A program made the position numbers and the translations under genes. Positions 56,401-64,000 of a stretch of DNA of 64,000 nucleotides are shown here, piece by piece; the first letter of the stretch is position 1, and each line of letters begins with the position of its first letter. The notes under the pieces were generated by a model. The model had not been told where the DNA came from and did no database searches. It worked only from the letters and a program-made list of their open reading frames with translations. The stretch lies in the IMG/VR virus record IMGVR_UViG_3300036859_000580, positions 20,364 to 84,363 of that record; one strand, given 5' to 3'. Source of the DNA: a virus.

Positions 56401-57695
56401 CGCTTGTGTTGGAGGTTGTACTGCGTGCCGTCCCAGACGACCCGCTTGCTCTGGTCACCGCTCACCGCCGTGACGGTGCCCGGCTCACGCTTCTTGTGAA
56501 TGAACGCGTGCGTGATCTTTACCTGCTTGCCGAGTGCACCGGCTGAGCTGGACTTACCGGACGGCCCAGGTGGGCTACCCAAGTCTCCCGCACTCGGCGC
56601 ACCCGACGACTTAGCAGCCGAGTCGTCATCGTCATCCGGCGTGAACCACTCGGTATCGAAAGCCTTGATCGCGTTGTACGCCTTGGTCTTAATCGCAGTC
56701 TCTTCAACGGTCCACTCGCCGTTAGGCTGCTTCCGCTGGAGATTATAATACATACCTCCCCACACAGCACGCTTATCACCGGTCTTGTTGATCGCAATGA
56801 CCGTTCCCGGCTCGTGCTTCTTGTGGATCAGCGCGTGCGTGATCTTAAGTGACTTGCTGGACGCGCCACCCGGAGTCTTGGCGAACTTACCGTCGCTGTC
56901 GCGTGGGTGCTTTCCCGGAGTCCAGTTGGGCGACGCCGCGGCGGCCAACGTGTCGTCGTAGTCGAGGAACTCATCATCCGGGATGTCCCAGATCAAAGTG
57001 CACCTGCAGTTAATGGTCTCACCCGGCGGTGCGGTGGGATCGTGCGGCCGGTCCATCGGGTAGCCGCCTACCGTGAACTTTCCGCGCATGTCGACGACCT
57101 CGCCGTTGACGGCGACGTGCGTCGGGCGCGTGTGGCCGTCGTGCGTGGCGAGCCACTCCTTGGTGGCGTCCAGCGTCGTGGCCGTCATCTGCGCGTACGA
57201 GCCCGCCTCGCTCGCGGCCATCACCTCGTTGCGCGCGATCACTTCGGCGCGCGGCAGCGCGATGTCGGTGGTCGCGACGATGCGATCACGGATCTGGTCG
57301 ATGCTCTCGCCGTTGAGGTTGCCCTCGATCATCTGCTCCCGCGCGACGTTCCAGACTAGGTCGCCGATGTCGCGCAGCCGGTTCTTAACGCCCACGCGAA
57401 AGAAGTCGGCGATCGACTGCACCACGCGCGGAATGCTGATGGCCGCGGTCAGCGCGTGCTCGTGTAGCTGCCGCCACGTGTCGTCCGCCGACTCCCGCCA
57501 CACGCGCATGACGTGATCGGCGAGTCGCTGGTCGATGCGAATCGCCCACTGCGTGCGGATCGTGATGAGGTCGTCCACGCTACGCACGCGTGATGCGACG
57601 TGCTTCAGCGTCGCTGTGACTTCACGCCGGACGAGCGCGGCGAACTCGTCGCCGCGCCGGTCCAGCTGCTCAAGAGTGGGACCCGTTACGCGCAC
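53427..57695 (-). CDS. MuF-like head polyprotein with three repeats, two kinase-like modules and an ADP-ribosyltransferase (1422 aa)
   Basis: Residues 1-250: MuF-type head morphogenesis (ALPRAEVIARNEVMAASEAGSYAQM, GETINCRCTLIWD). Three 75-residue repeats at about 285-570 (LKITHALIHKK...AIKTKAY). Two roughly 235-residue modules (about 595-835 and 895-1130), each PMAGF/Y...DPNGDxxYV...DAWLxN...(R)xDxxGxL, resemble HipA/phosphoinositide-kinase-like folds. C-terminal ART: VLYRKTTF, VMSTSIKNG, DENEMALAPGTQF, i.e. R-STS-ExE. It may be packaged and injected. ATG 57695 overlaps the portal end. Confidence 0.75.
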   Translation of the reverse strand: MRVTGPTLEQLDRRGDEFAALVRREVTATLKHVASRVRSVDDLITIRTQWAIRIDQRLADHVMRVWRESADDTWRQLHEHALTAAISIPRVVQSIADFFRVGVKNRLRDIGDLVWNVAREQMIEGNLNGESIDQIRDRIVATTDIALPRAEVIARNEVMAASEAGSYAQMTATTLDATKEWLATHDGHTRPTHVAVNGEVVDMRGKFTVGGYPMDRPHDPTAPPGETINCRCTLIWDIPDDEFLDYDDTLAAAASPNWTPGKHPRDSDGKFAKTPGGASSKSLKITHALIHKKHEPGTVIAINKTGDKRAVWGGMYYNLQRKQPNGEWTVEETAIKTKAYNAIKAFDTEWFTPDDDDDSAAKSSGAPSAGDLGSPPGPSGKSSSAGALGKQVKITHAFIHKKREPGTVTAVSGDQSKRVVWDGTQYNLQHKRSSGEWQTDQTAIKTKAYVAVNAYAPSWFEPGDEGKTATTNVPTTTSPGAPSRTSPSAKTPGKPLKITHALVHKKRPAGTTLATNKSGDKRIVWEGDRYSLQSRQANGEWQVDQTAIKTKAYDAIKSYDAEWFEPGDDNGPTAAQATTPAKPKKLIDDPMPMAGFTKVGGKQGSQQGGSFIDPNGDFHYVKASKSGNHAKNEVLANKLYELAGVRTPDVELVKLDDASFPGKNGALGTKSRIITGDTNIATRIKDPEFKRKFYEGFAADAWLANWDVVGLGYDNVITDKSGEPARIDSGGALLFRAQGTPKGSSFGDTVTEINTLRNPALNAQSAKIFADITDEDIRRGVAKIEAITPKQIDDMVDAANFSSGNTSEELKTKLKARRQDLINRYGSGASKQPSAPGPSASTKPVTSDELVKTIAPTTPAAPAAPTTSAPLTTSPTVPKSPLTSIANVKPMAGYKRLTPPSFAKGAVFADPNGDEVYVRSAPSQSAARNTLLASKLYQLAGVDVPDAEFVAVDNMFFHGKTNELGTQWKHVQGLGKMSQNMDNPQFKSKLYEDFAIDAWLGNTEVGGYGENIIADKPGHPVRTDPSGSLLYRADGSPKGLNFGDAVTETSSLRDKTLNPIAAKIYADITDDDIRKGVKKIEAIEPHQINQLVDAAGFTGATAAKLKQKLTLRRQDLIDRYITGEKPIEPVLNMPTPVIEKKYPVDDVIKTKAIFQKHSAKASSPGKKMYDAAFEVSKTHPGLTMNDALNIMDQSDKGGPTKPFYTKVHAFLETPGGKKHALLQSNPTPKPTVSFTPLPRELTEADANELQKRMNVVDPPPINGAQRAALKKYTGPAYVQVNNCLRGTGYQGCTEGTRKTIAQINAAMKTSTDDIVLYRKTTFNSFGVYVPEKLDEMVGKTITDKGVMSTSIKNGIWSGNVHIEIDAPKGSRMAWLKELSYWPDENEMALAPGTQFKIISSQPHPDNPKDRVVKLRVVVEGGA

Positions 57696-59487
57696 CGTTC
57701 ACCCGCCGTTCTGCATCGGCAATCAACTGCTCGTCGTGCGGGAACACACGACTGCCAATGATGAACTCACCCTTGGTGTCGAGCCAGCACTCGTAGCTAC
57801 CGTTCGTGCCGGGGTGCACGCTGACGCCCTCGAACGTCGCGTGCGTGAACGGGCACGAGAACAGCTTCGGCTGACACAGTAGCGGGTGCTTGAGGCGCCA
57901 GCCGGCGACGGTGAACTCGATGACGTGCGTCGACTTCGCCTGCAGGATGGTGAACGCGTAGTCACGCGAGCCCGCCTGGGTCGACGCCGCCGGAGCCTGC
58001 GGTGGTGCGGTCGGCTCCGGAGGCGCGTCGTCGGCCGTGTCCGGCGGTCCGTTGTCGGGCGCGTCGTCATCCTCAGGCGGCTCGTCGGTTGGCTCTGTGG
58101 TGTCGATCGGCGCGGGCTCGGGCGCGGGCTGCTCGACCTTGAGACCGGTGAGCGCCTCGAGCGCGGTGAAGCCGACCGTCGGGTTGACGGCCAACTTCTT
58201 CAGCACCATGTCGTTGATTTCCTCGTCGGTCGGCGCGTCGTCCTCGTCGAGACCGGACTCACGCCGCAGCGCCTTGCCCGACGCCTCACCGCGGTCGTAC
58301 ACGTCCTTGACTGCGGTGGACTTATCGGGTCGCACCATCAACTCGGACGCGTCGTACCACACGATGATGTCGGTGGTGTCGTCACCCTGGGCCTTGAGTC
58401 GTGGGTGCAGGTAGCCGATCGTGAACGAGTCCGCGATCAGCTCGGCATCCGGCGTGATGTACGTGCGAATGGCGCCCTCCTCGAGCTGCCAGAGGCTCCA
58501 GTGGTTCGCCTCGCCGGCGTTGAAGAGCAGGTCCGACGGCACGTTGATCATGTTGCCGAGACGGTCACGTGCCGAGTTGCGCTTCTCGATGATGTTGTCA
58601 TCGATCTTCAGCGTGAAGTCGATGTGCTTGATCTTCTCGACGTACTCGGCGGGCACGCGGATGGGCAACGGAATGATCGCCGACGCCGAACCGGGAGTCC
58701 TGATCGCCTCGGCCGCGGTCTCGATCCACTCGCGGACGAACGGGTCGGGCGCGTCCATGAACTCGGGCCGCACGGGAAACACCAGCTCGTCCGGGAACAC
58801 GACGAGGCCGGCGGACGCGAGGCGCGAGAGGTACTGGGCCTGGATGTGCCGGTTCACCAGCTCCAGCTCGCGCATCGCGCCGCGCGCCGGAAGTGCCGGC
58901 GAGTACGGCAGGTACCGAAGTCGCTTGTGCGGTCGCCAGATGCGCGTCACGTACGAGTCGGTGCCCAGCGCGCGCCACTCAACCGCGCCCTCGTACGAGT
59001 TGTCGGTGATGACCTCGTAGCCGCGACCCTGGCGCCTGACCTCGTCGCTCGACCGCACGTTCCAGACGTTCCGGCCGCCGATCTTCTCGCCGGTCAGCCA
59101 GCACTCCGCCGGCACGTCGAGGAACACCGAGAGGCTGCTCATCATCTGCGACTGGCCACTCGTGCCGCCGAACAACTCGTTCATGAGGTCGGCGGCGGGT
59201 CCGCTGTCCAGGATTTCAGGCTCGTCCGAGCCGGGGTTGAGCTTGGCCGCGCGCAGCCGGACGCGCGACATCATGTACGAGCGCCACGTCACCGCGATGT
59301 TGAACTCACCGAGCGTGTCGTAGTAGTCCCACAACTCGCGCTGCCACGAGTCGTACTTCGGCGAGATGTTGGTGCGACCCGCCTGCAGCGCCTGCGCGAC
59401 GACGTACGCCGCGGCGGTGAGTCCCGACTCGTCGGCGCCGCGCGACGACTCGAGCGTCGTTGGCGTGTTGGGCGTTAGCGCCACCAT
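57670..59487 (-). CDS. Portal protein (605 aa)
   Basis: SGLTAAAYVVAQALQAGRTNISPKYDSWQRELWDYYDTLGEFNIAVTWRSYMMSRVRLRAA is the usual N-terminus of actinophage portals. The core DDNIIEKRNSARDRLGNMINVPSDLLFNAGEANHWS fits too. The C-terminal 150 residues add an acidic/proline-rich linker and a small Cys-containing domain (LLCQPKLFSCPFTHATFEG) not needed for portals. ATG 59487 is preferred over GTG 59490. Confidence 0.85.
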   Translation of the reverse strand: MVALTPNTPTTLESSRGADESGLTAAAYVVAQALQAGRTNISPKYDSWQRELWDYYDTLGEFNIAVTWRSYMMSRVRLRAAKLNPGSDEPEILDSGPAADLMNELFGGTSGQSQMMSSLSVFLDVPAECWLTGEKIGGRNVWNVRSSDEVRRQGRGYEVITDNSYEGAVEWRALGTDSYVTRIWRPHKRLRYLPYSPALPARGAMRELELVNRHIQAQYLSRLASAGLVVFPDELVFPVRPEFMDAPDPFVREWIETAAEAIRTPGSASAIIPLPIRVPAEYVEKIKHIDFTLKIDDNIIEKRNSARDRLGNMINVPSDLLFNAGEANHWSLWQLEEGAIRTYITPDAELIADSFTIGYLHPRLKAQGDDTTDIIVWYDASELMVRPDKSTAVKDVYDRGEASGKALRRESGLDEDDAPTDEEINDMVLKKLAVNPTVGFTALEALTGLKVEQPAPEPAPIDTTEPTDEPPEDDDAPDNGPPDTADDAPPEPTAPPQAPAASTQAGSRDYAFTILQAKSTHVIEFTVAGWRLKHPLLCQPKLFSCPFTHATFEGVSVHPGTNGSYECWLDTKGEFIIGSRVFPHDEQLIADAERRVNGARNGSHS

Positions 59488-59498
59488 CACGCACCCTC

Positions 59499-59837
59499 CT
59501 ACCGGGTGAGAAAGTCCTCAACGTGCGAGATCAGCGACGCGATGGCGGCCACCGCTAGCCATACTAGTAGCGGCGCGTCGACGCCGATCGTCAACGCCGT
59601 CGCGATCGTGACGGCACCGGCGGTCCACACCGGCATGCACCACATGCACGTCACCAGGTACGCCAGCCAGTACGGGACGCGGGTGGTGCGTCGCGCCTCC
59701 GAGTCCTGCGGCTGCGTGTACGGGTAGGTCAAACGATCGCGCACCCACTGGATCGGTGGGAACGTGTCGATCGTGAGCAGCCGCGCGAGACGGTACGACG
59801 CGAGCGACATGCAGACGAGTAGCAGGGTCGGCGACAT
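59499..59837 (-). CDS. Membrane protein, DUF1360-like (112 aa)
   Basis: Two hydrophobic segments plus SLASYRLARLLTIDTFPPIQWVRDRL and LVTCMWCMPVWTAG are the DUF1360 pattern, seen in phage and bacterial small membrane proteins. It lies between portal and holin-like gene; a lysis or membrane role is possible but unproven. Confidence 0.65.
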   Translation of the reverse strand: MSPTLLLVCMSLASYRLARLLTIDTFPPIQWVRDRLTYPYTQPQDSEARRTTRVPYWLAYLVTCMWCMPVWTAGAVTIATALTIGVDAPLLVWLAVAAIASLISHVEDFLTR

Positions 59838-59856
59838 TGGATCTTACCTCGATTCC

Positions 59857-60141
59857 CTAGTGTACAACCAGTGGTGCGACGAACGCGCTGATCAACGCGA
59901 TCAACGACGAGACCAGCGCCAAGATGCCGACCCAGCGTCGGTCGCCCATCCTCTCCTTCTCGTCCTCGAGCGTCGTGAGTCGGTGCTCGAACAGCGCCAT
60001 CTGCGGTGCCTGCGCCCGCGTGTACGCATCCATCTTACTGTCGAGAAGCATGAGTAGGTCGTAGATCTCGCGGACCCCGATCTGCACTGGTTCCATGACG
60101 TTGCCGTCGTCCTCACCCGTCGATGATACGTGATTGATCAA
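59857..60141 (-). CDS. Holin-like coiled-coil membrane protein (94 aa)
   Basis: A coiled coil (VREIYDLLMLLDSKMDAYTRAQAPQMALFEHRLTTLEDEKERM) is followed by one C-terminal membrane helix (VGILALVSSLIALISAFVAPLVV). This is the topology of several actinophage holin or spanin-like proteins. It overlaps TerL by 4 bases; the distance from the endolysin makes the holin call tentative. Confidence 0.55.
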   Translation of the reverse strand: MINHVSSTGEDDGNVMEPVQIGVREIYDLLMLLDSKMDAYTRAQAPQMALFEHRLTTLEDEKERMGDRRWVGILALVSSLIALISAFVAPLVVH

Positions 60142-61502
60142 CCGATTGCCCGCGTCATCGCTCCACCACTCGTAAATGAACCCACGCCTCGCGGCCGCGT
60201 GGCGACGATCTTATTGTGCCACGCCGTCCAGACCATGGCGTCCAGGCGGTCGGGCGAGTAGCCGAGGTCCGGGGTCCAGGTGCACAGCTGGTCCTCGAGT
60301 TCCTCGAACGTGCCGACGTGGTGCCACTGACCGCGCGTCGACAGCGCCGACACGGGCTCCGCGCGCACGCGCTTACCGCGCGTCGCGACGGTGGTGCGCA
60401 CCGGAATGTTCACGCCCATGGCGAGTGCCGCGTCGCGGATCGTGACCACGGCCATCTCGCCGCCGTAGTTCGTCTCGACGACGATGTCGTCGGTCTCCCA
60501 GTCGATCGCGGCCTGAACCGCGCGACGTCCCCAGCCGGCGGGTGGCAGGTGGCACGTCCGATCGTCGAGCACGAATCCCTCGAAGCGCTTCTGGGCGCGC
60601 TCGTTGATGATCTCGTTGACGACGTACTTGCCGGCCACCACGATGCCCTGCTCACCGGCGCCGCCGGACGGGTCGACGCCCACCGTGAGGCGTGCCAGGG
60701 TGGGTACCTCACCCAGGTGACGGAAGTTGTCGATGTCGTCGCGTCGCCACAGCGCCGACTCGTCCTGCTCCATGATCTCGGCGTGTAGTTCCTGCCGACC
60801 GATCTGCTTGCCGCCGTAGTCCGCCTCGAGCTCGGCGCGGACCTCGGCCTCGAGGTGGGGGTTGTCGTCGGTCGTGGCGCGCGTCACGACGACGTTGTGC
60901 GGCGTGTTCTTGACCAACATCTTGATGAGTGGCTTCGGCTTGGGCGTGGTGCTCGCGATCCAGCGTGGCCGCGGCCCCGTGCGTAGGCCGAATCGGATCT
61001 GCTGGTAGCACTCGTTGAGGTAGCGCCAAGCGGCGAGCTCTTCAGCCCATACCAGGCAATTATTCCCGCCTGCGCGCAGACGCTCGATGTCCTCGGGGGT
61101 GGATGCACCGAAGAGTTTGGCGTGACTCCCGTTGCCCCACTTGATGGCGAGGCCGCCGACGCCGCCCGTCAACTTGGCGGTCGGGTCGTGCGTGCCGATG
61201 CCGGACGGGCCGGAGAAGCACGCGGTCGCCGCGTCGCCGAGCGTTGGACCGACGATGCCGATCCAGTGGGGCGTCGCCCCGGGCATGCAGGCTGGACCCT
61301 TCACGTGGTCGATCACGTACTGCGCCGACGCGCGCGTCTTACCCGAGCCGCGCCCGCCGTTGAGTAGCCAGCCGTACCAGTTGCCGGGCGGCGGCATCTG
61401 GTGCTTGAGCGGCGTGAAGCCGGGAGGTCGCAGCGTGTAGTCGAGTAGTGCGCGCGCGGCCCCGCCGGCTACCTCAGCCAGTGACACCCCGACGTCGCTC
61501 AT
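60138..61502 (-). CDS. terL: Terminase large subunit (454 aa)
   Basis: Walker A LNGGRGSGKTRASA (about residue 50) and Walker B/C-like NNCLVWAEELAAW, WIASTTPKP. The nuclease domain has LTVGVDPSGG, VETNYGGEM and PDRLDAMVWTAW with the acidic triad. It cuts and pumps DNA into the prohead. There is no Shine-Dalgarno site; a TGCTATGAT extended -10 ends 6 bases before the ATG, suggesting a leaderless mRNA. Confidence 0.95.
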   Translation of the reverse strand: MSDVGVSLAEVAGGAARALLDYTLRPPGFTPLKHQMPPPGNWYGWLLNGGRGSGKTRASAQYVIDHVKGPACMPGATPHWIGIVGPTLGDAATACFSGPSGIGTHDPTAKLTGGVGGLAIKWGNGSHAKLFGASTPEDIERLRAGGNNCLVWAEELAAWRYLNECYQQIRFGLRTGPRPRWIASTTPKPKPLIKMLVKNTPHNVVVTRATTDDNPHLEAEVRAELEADYGGKQIGRQELHAEIMEQDESALWRRDDIDNFRHLGEVPTLARLTVGVDPSGGAGEQGIVVAGKYVVNEIINERAQKRFEGFVLDDRTCHLPPAGWGRRAVQAAIDWETDDIVVETNYGGEMAVVTIRDAALAMGVNIPVRTTVATRGKRVRAEPVSALSTRGQWHHVGTFEELEDQLCTWTPDLGYSPDRLDAMVWTAWHNKIVATRPRGVGSFTSGGAMTRAIG

Positions 61503-61508
61503 GACGTC

Positions 61509-61517
61509 ATCATAGCA
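61509..61517 (-). promoter_or_regulatory. Extended -10 promoter immediately before terL
   Basis: Minus strand TGC-TATGAT (61517-61509) matches the extended -10 consensus. The terL ATG starts 7 bases downstream, just where transcription should begin. No clear -35. It may be the start of the late operon. Confidence 0.5.
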
Positions 61518-61566
61518 CTACGGCGTTGACCTGGCTCGTTCCCGACGTTGCACGACGTCGGTCTAC

Positions 61567-61734
61567 CTACGGGCGCACGGCGTCGAGGTAGTGCTCGATG
61601 ACGCCGATGTCGTGCACCGCCAACTCGGCCGCCGTGATGATCGGCCCGGTGAGTTCGCCGATGTGGCGCGCCACCACCGCTTGGATGAGACGAACTGCCT
61701 CGTGAAAGTCACGTTCATCGCTGGGCGTCAGCAT
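61567..61734 (-). CDS. Small helical protein (55 aa)
   Basis: ATG 61734 after CTCGTAGGAGCGTGCGTG reads MLTPSDERDFHEAVRLIQAVVARHIGELTGPIITAAELAVHDIGVIEHYLDAVRP, an amphipathic helical protein. It lies between the UDP-sugar dehydrogenase and terL genes. Unknown function. Confidence 0.6.
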   Translation of the reverse strand: MLTPSDERDFHEAVRLIQAVVARHIGELTGPIITAAELAVHDIGVIEHYLDAVRP

Positions 61735-61745
61735 CACGCACGCTC

Positions 61746-63026
61746 CTACGAGTCTTGACGACCTGGTGCCAGCATACGCTTACGCCCGGGCGTCACCAGG
61801 GTGAGGCCCGATCGACGAGGAACAAAGCCGAACGGGTCGATCACAACGCTGCCCGCCGGGTAGTCGAGCCTGGCGTACACGTCGTGCCGCGTCGCGATGA
61901 AGAACACGCGGGGCTTGCCGTCGAAGATGAACGCGTTGCCCGTGTAGAACGCGTCGTCAGTCAGACTCCACACTTCGGAGTCGGTCATGTGATCCACGTG
62001 CCGGAGCGGCACGCTGTGATTCTTGGCGAGGATGTCCGCCAGCAGTAGCGCCGGTGAGCCCGCGGTCGAGTCGACGCCCGGCTTGTACGTCTTACCCAGG
62101 ATGACGAGCGGCAGGCGCGCCATCACCATCCAGTGTACCGTGATCTCGGCGAGCCACGCGGTGTGCGCCTCGCGCGCGTGCGCGAGGTAGCCCATGTAGT
62201 CCACGCTCATGTCGAACTGACGGGCCAGCGCGGCGAGCGCCACGTTGTCGCGCGGGTGGCACGCACCGCCGTCGCCCATGCCGGCCGTCATGTACTTGGG
62301 CGAGATGATCCGGTCGGTGGCGAGCGCCAGCGTGTCGGTCACCTGGTCCACGTCGGCGCCGGTGTGCTCGCACATCTCGGCCAGCGTGTTGGCGAACACG
62401 ATCTTGCTGGTGATGAACGTGTTGTACGCCACCTTCGTCAACTCGGCGGACTCGATCGAGATGACGCTGGCCGGCGAGGTGTGGATCCCCTCGTACAGGT
62501 TGAGGACGTCCAGCGCGTCGTCCGGGTCGTCCACGCCGAGCAGCACGAACTCCGGCCGGATGAAGTCGTCCACGACGGTACCCATGGCGATGAAGAACGG
62601 GTGGTACACGACGCTGGTGAACTCGTTCAGCAGCGGCCTGATGCGGCGCGACACGGTGCCGGGCAGCACGGTCGACACGATGACCAGGGTGATCGGCTTA
62701 CCGACCGCGTACGCGGCTGCCGCAACCTCGGCAACGGCGTTGCTGAGGTAGTGATACTCGAAGTCGGCCGGCTCGAAGTCATCGCCCAAGATGTGCTCGC
62801 CGCCGTAGCGCGGCTCGTGCGGCGTCTGGACGGCGACGTACACGACGCTCTCAGTGTGCTTCACGACGTCGTCGACCGTGACCGCCTGCGGCACAGTCCT
62901 CAATCCGCCGAAGTCGCTCGCCATCACCACGTCGTAGCCCAGGACGTCGTGCCCGCCGAACTCCGCGAGCGCGGCCGCGCACGGTCCACCCAACTTGCCG
63001 AGACCAACCCAGCCAACCGCCGTCAC
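61746..63026 (-). CDS. UDP-glucose/GDP-mannose dehydrogenase family protein (426 aa)
   Basis: Rossmann start VGWVGLGKLGGPCAAALAEFG, mid-domain AELTKVAYNTFITSKIVFANTLAEM, catalytic Cys256 in GACHPRDN, and C-terminal LVILGKTYKPGVDSTAGSPALLLAD. It oxidises an NDP-hexose to the uronate. With the methyltransferase and epimerase it forms a sugar-nucleotide pathway upstream of the late genes. It overlaps the methyltransferase gene by 4 bases. Confidence 0.9.
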   Translation of the reverse strand: MTAVGWVGLGKLGGPCAAALAEFGGHDVLGYDVVMASDFGGLRTVPQAVTVDDVVKHTESVVYVAVQTPHEPRYGGEHILGDDFEPADFEYHYLSNAVAEVAAAAYAVGKPITLVIVSTVLPGTVSRRIRPLLNEFTSVVYHPFFIAMGTVVDDFIRPEFVLLGVDDPDDALDVLNLYEGIHTSPASVISIESAELTKVAYNTFITSKIVFANTLAEMCEHTGADVDQVTDTLALATDRIISPKYMTAGMGDGGACHPRDNVALAALARQFDMSVDYMGYLAHAREAHTAWLAEITVHWMVMARLPLVILGKTYKPGVDSTAGSPALLLADILAKNHSVPLRHVDHMTDSEVWSLTDDAFYTGNAFIFDGKPRVFFIATRHDVYARLDYPAGSVVIDPFGFVPRRSGLTLVTPGRKRMLAPGRQDS

Positions 63027-63628
63027 GCCGTCCTCCTCTGGTAAAGACCCTTGAACGGGCTGCCGTCGAGGGCTGACTGTATCGCCACCAACTGCAACTC
63101 GGGGTACTCGCGCGTCATCACCTCGGGCGAGAGGTCGGCCTGCAGGTGAGCCTGGTAGCAGTTGCCGTCCTCCTCATCCTGCGGGTAGTTGTACGGCACG
63201 ACGACGATCACGTGCGCGTTCATCGAGTAGAGCACGGCGAGCGTCTCCTGCGCGCGCTCGCGCGTGAGGTGCTCCAGCACGTCGCCCATGATGACGACGT
63301 CGTAGCGGTACTGGTCGCCGGCGCCGTCGTAGAACGTAGGCGAGTGCACGATGTGATGAATGTCACCCACGTGCACGACGTCGTACAGATCGCGCAACTT
63401 GTTCTTCTCGACGGTGGGTTCCCAGATCTCGCAGCCGTCCACGTGCGGGTAGTCGGCCAGCATCACGCGGTACTTTCCCTGCCCGGCGCCCACGTCCAGA
63501 ATGCGTGCGTCGTGATCCCAGAACGACGTGACGACGGTCCGGACGCCCAACCCGGCCCAGTCGTAGATCTCGCGCCAGTGCGCCGTGATGGCGCCGATGA
63601 TGCCTTGCCTCACTGCTCGCTCAACCAC
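63023..63628 (-). CDS. SAM-dependent methyltransferase (201 aa)
   Basis: DARILDVGAGQGKYRVMLADYP (motif I), DGCEIWEP, YDVVIMGDVLEHLTRERAQETL (motif IV) and AHVIVVVPYNYP are classic class I methyltransferase features. Within a sugar cassette it probably methylates an NDP-sugar or glycan. Confidence 0.8.
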   Translation of the reverse strand: MVERAVRQGIIGAITAHWREIYDWAGLGVRTVVTSFWDHDARILDVGAGQGKYRVMLADYPHVDGCEIWEPTVEKNKLRDLYDVVHVGDIHHIVHSPTFYDGAGDQYRYDVVIMGDVLEHLTRERAQETLAVLYSMNAHVIVVVPYNYPQDEEDGNCYQAHLQADLSPEVMTREYPELQLVAIQSALDGSPFKGLYQRRTA

Positions 63629-64000
63629 CTTACCGTCTGCCTGAGTCCCGTGCTGACGTCGACACGGGGTTGCCAGTTGTCGCCGCTGAGCCTAGCGTAC
63701 CTCGGGTCGTAGCCCGGACGCACGTCGTCCGCCACGACGGCGTGAAAGGATACCGTGCACGGCTCCATGAGTGCCGCGATCCGCTGGACCAGCACGTCGT
63801 TGGTGATGTACTCCTGCCCGCGCAACGCCTCGCGCGCGTACCAGTGATACTGATCGCCTGAGTTCGTCGCGTCGATGAGCAGCCGCACGACGTGTCCCGC
63901 GACGTTGCGCACGTACGTGTAGTGCCGACCGCCCGGCTCACCGTCGTGAAAGTGGATTGGGATCGACTCACCCCGTCGGATCATGTCCACCACGCGAGGA
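63610..64000 (-). CDS. NAD-dependent sugar epimerase/dehydratase, C-terminal part (cut by window edge)
   Basis: RVVDMIRRGESIPIHFHDGEPGGRHYTYVRNVAGHVVRLLIDA..., ending VDVSTGLRQTVRWLSEQ, is the substrate-binding half of an extended SDR epimerase. The Rossmann N-terminus lies beyond 64000. It completes the sugar-nucleotide gene group. Confidence 0.8.
   Translation of the reverse strand, partial: PRVVDMIRRGESIPIHFHDGEPGGRHYTYVRNVAGHVVRLLIDATNSGDQYHWYAREALRGQEYITNDVLVQRIAALMEPCTVSFHAVVADDVRPGYDPRYARLSGDNWQPRVDVSTGLRQTVRWLSEQ

Noticed and set aside
1-64000. CRISPR arrays or insertion sequences
   Set aside because: No regularly spaced direct repeats with unique spacers and no transposase motifs were seen.

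Overview
This window is a large piece of a tailed double-stranded DNA phage with a long, flexible-tail (siphovirus-type) gene set. The host is very probably an actinobacterium. The DNA is GC-rich, GTG and TTG starts are common, genes overlap by GTGA or ATGA, a WhiB-type regulator is present, and the head-tail, TerS and DUF7873-like proteins match families typical of actinobacteriophages. No integrase, lysogeny repressor or CRISPR array was seen. Both window ends cut genes (a small ORF at base 1, a sugar-nucleotide epimerase at base 64000), so the genome continues on both sides.

Layout. (1) Bases 1-5.5 kb, minus strand: small genes of unknown function, several with their own repeated promoter (extended -10 TGTGGTA) and a conserved start-site element, plus an O-methyltransferase-like gene and a TerS-like gene. 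(2) 5.46-5.82 kb: AT-rich, repeat-filled non-coding segment, a candidate replication origin, next to a prim-pol/SF3 helicase gene (5.8-8.2 kb, minus). (3) 8.5-33.3 kb, plus strand: early and replication genes. These include a tRNA cluster, a nucleotide-metabolism block (kinase fusion, thymidylate-synthase-family enzyme, dCMP deaminase), family A DNA polymerase, RuvC-like resolvase, SNF2-type helicase, Cas4/RecB-like nuclease, RecA-like ATPase, an SSB, a sugar-building and glycosyltransferase cassette, an Acb2/Tad1-type anti-defence protein, a MazG/dUTPase-like enzyme and a split cytosine-5 DNA methyltransferase. (4) 33.37-64 kb, minus strand: virion, lysis and sugar genes, from terminase, portal, MuF polyprotein, protease and capsid through head-tail connectors, chaperones, tape measure and tail tip to endolysin. 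UDP-sugar dehydrogenase, SAM methyltransferase and epimerase genes lie upstream of the terminase. A 19-bp inverted repeat at 33.3 kb separates the two converging halves.

Two themes stand out. First, a probable cytosine-modification programme. The thymidylate-synthase-family enzyme has Asp where thymidylate synthases have the base-reading Asn, as in T4 dCMP hydroxymethylase. It sits between a nucleotide kinase and a dCMP deaminase. Downstream come a HAD phosphatase, a KbaZ-like TIM barrel, a cupin, a sugar kinase-nucleotidyltransferase fusion and a glycosyltransferase, which could make and attach a sugar. Second, unusual tRNA genes. Two loci at 11.33-11.40 and 11.47-11.54 kb read as circularly permuted tRNAs (3' half before 5' half), with acceptor, anticodon, D, T and flanking helices mostly complementary. 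Two further tRNA-like elements just upstream of genes at 29.6 and 31.6 kb lack a normal anticodon arm. Only one tRNA, Arg(TCT), looks ordinary.
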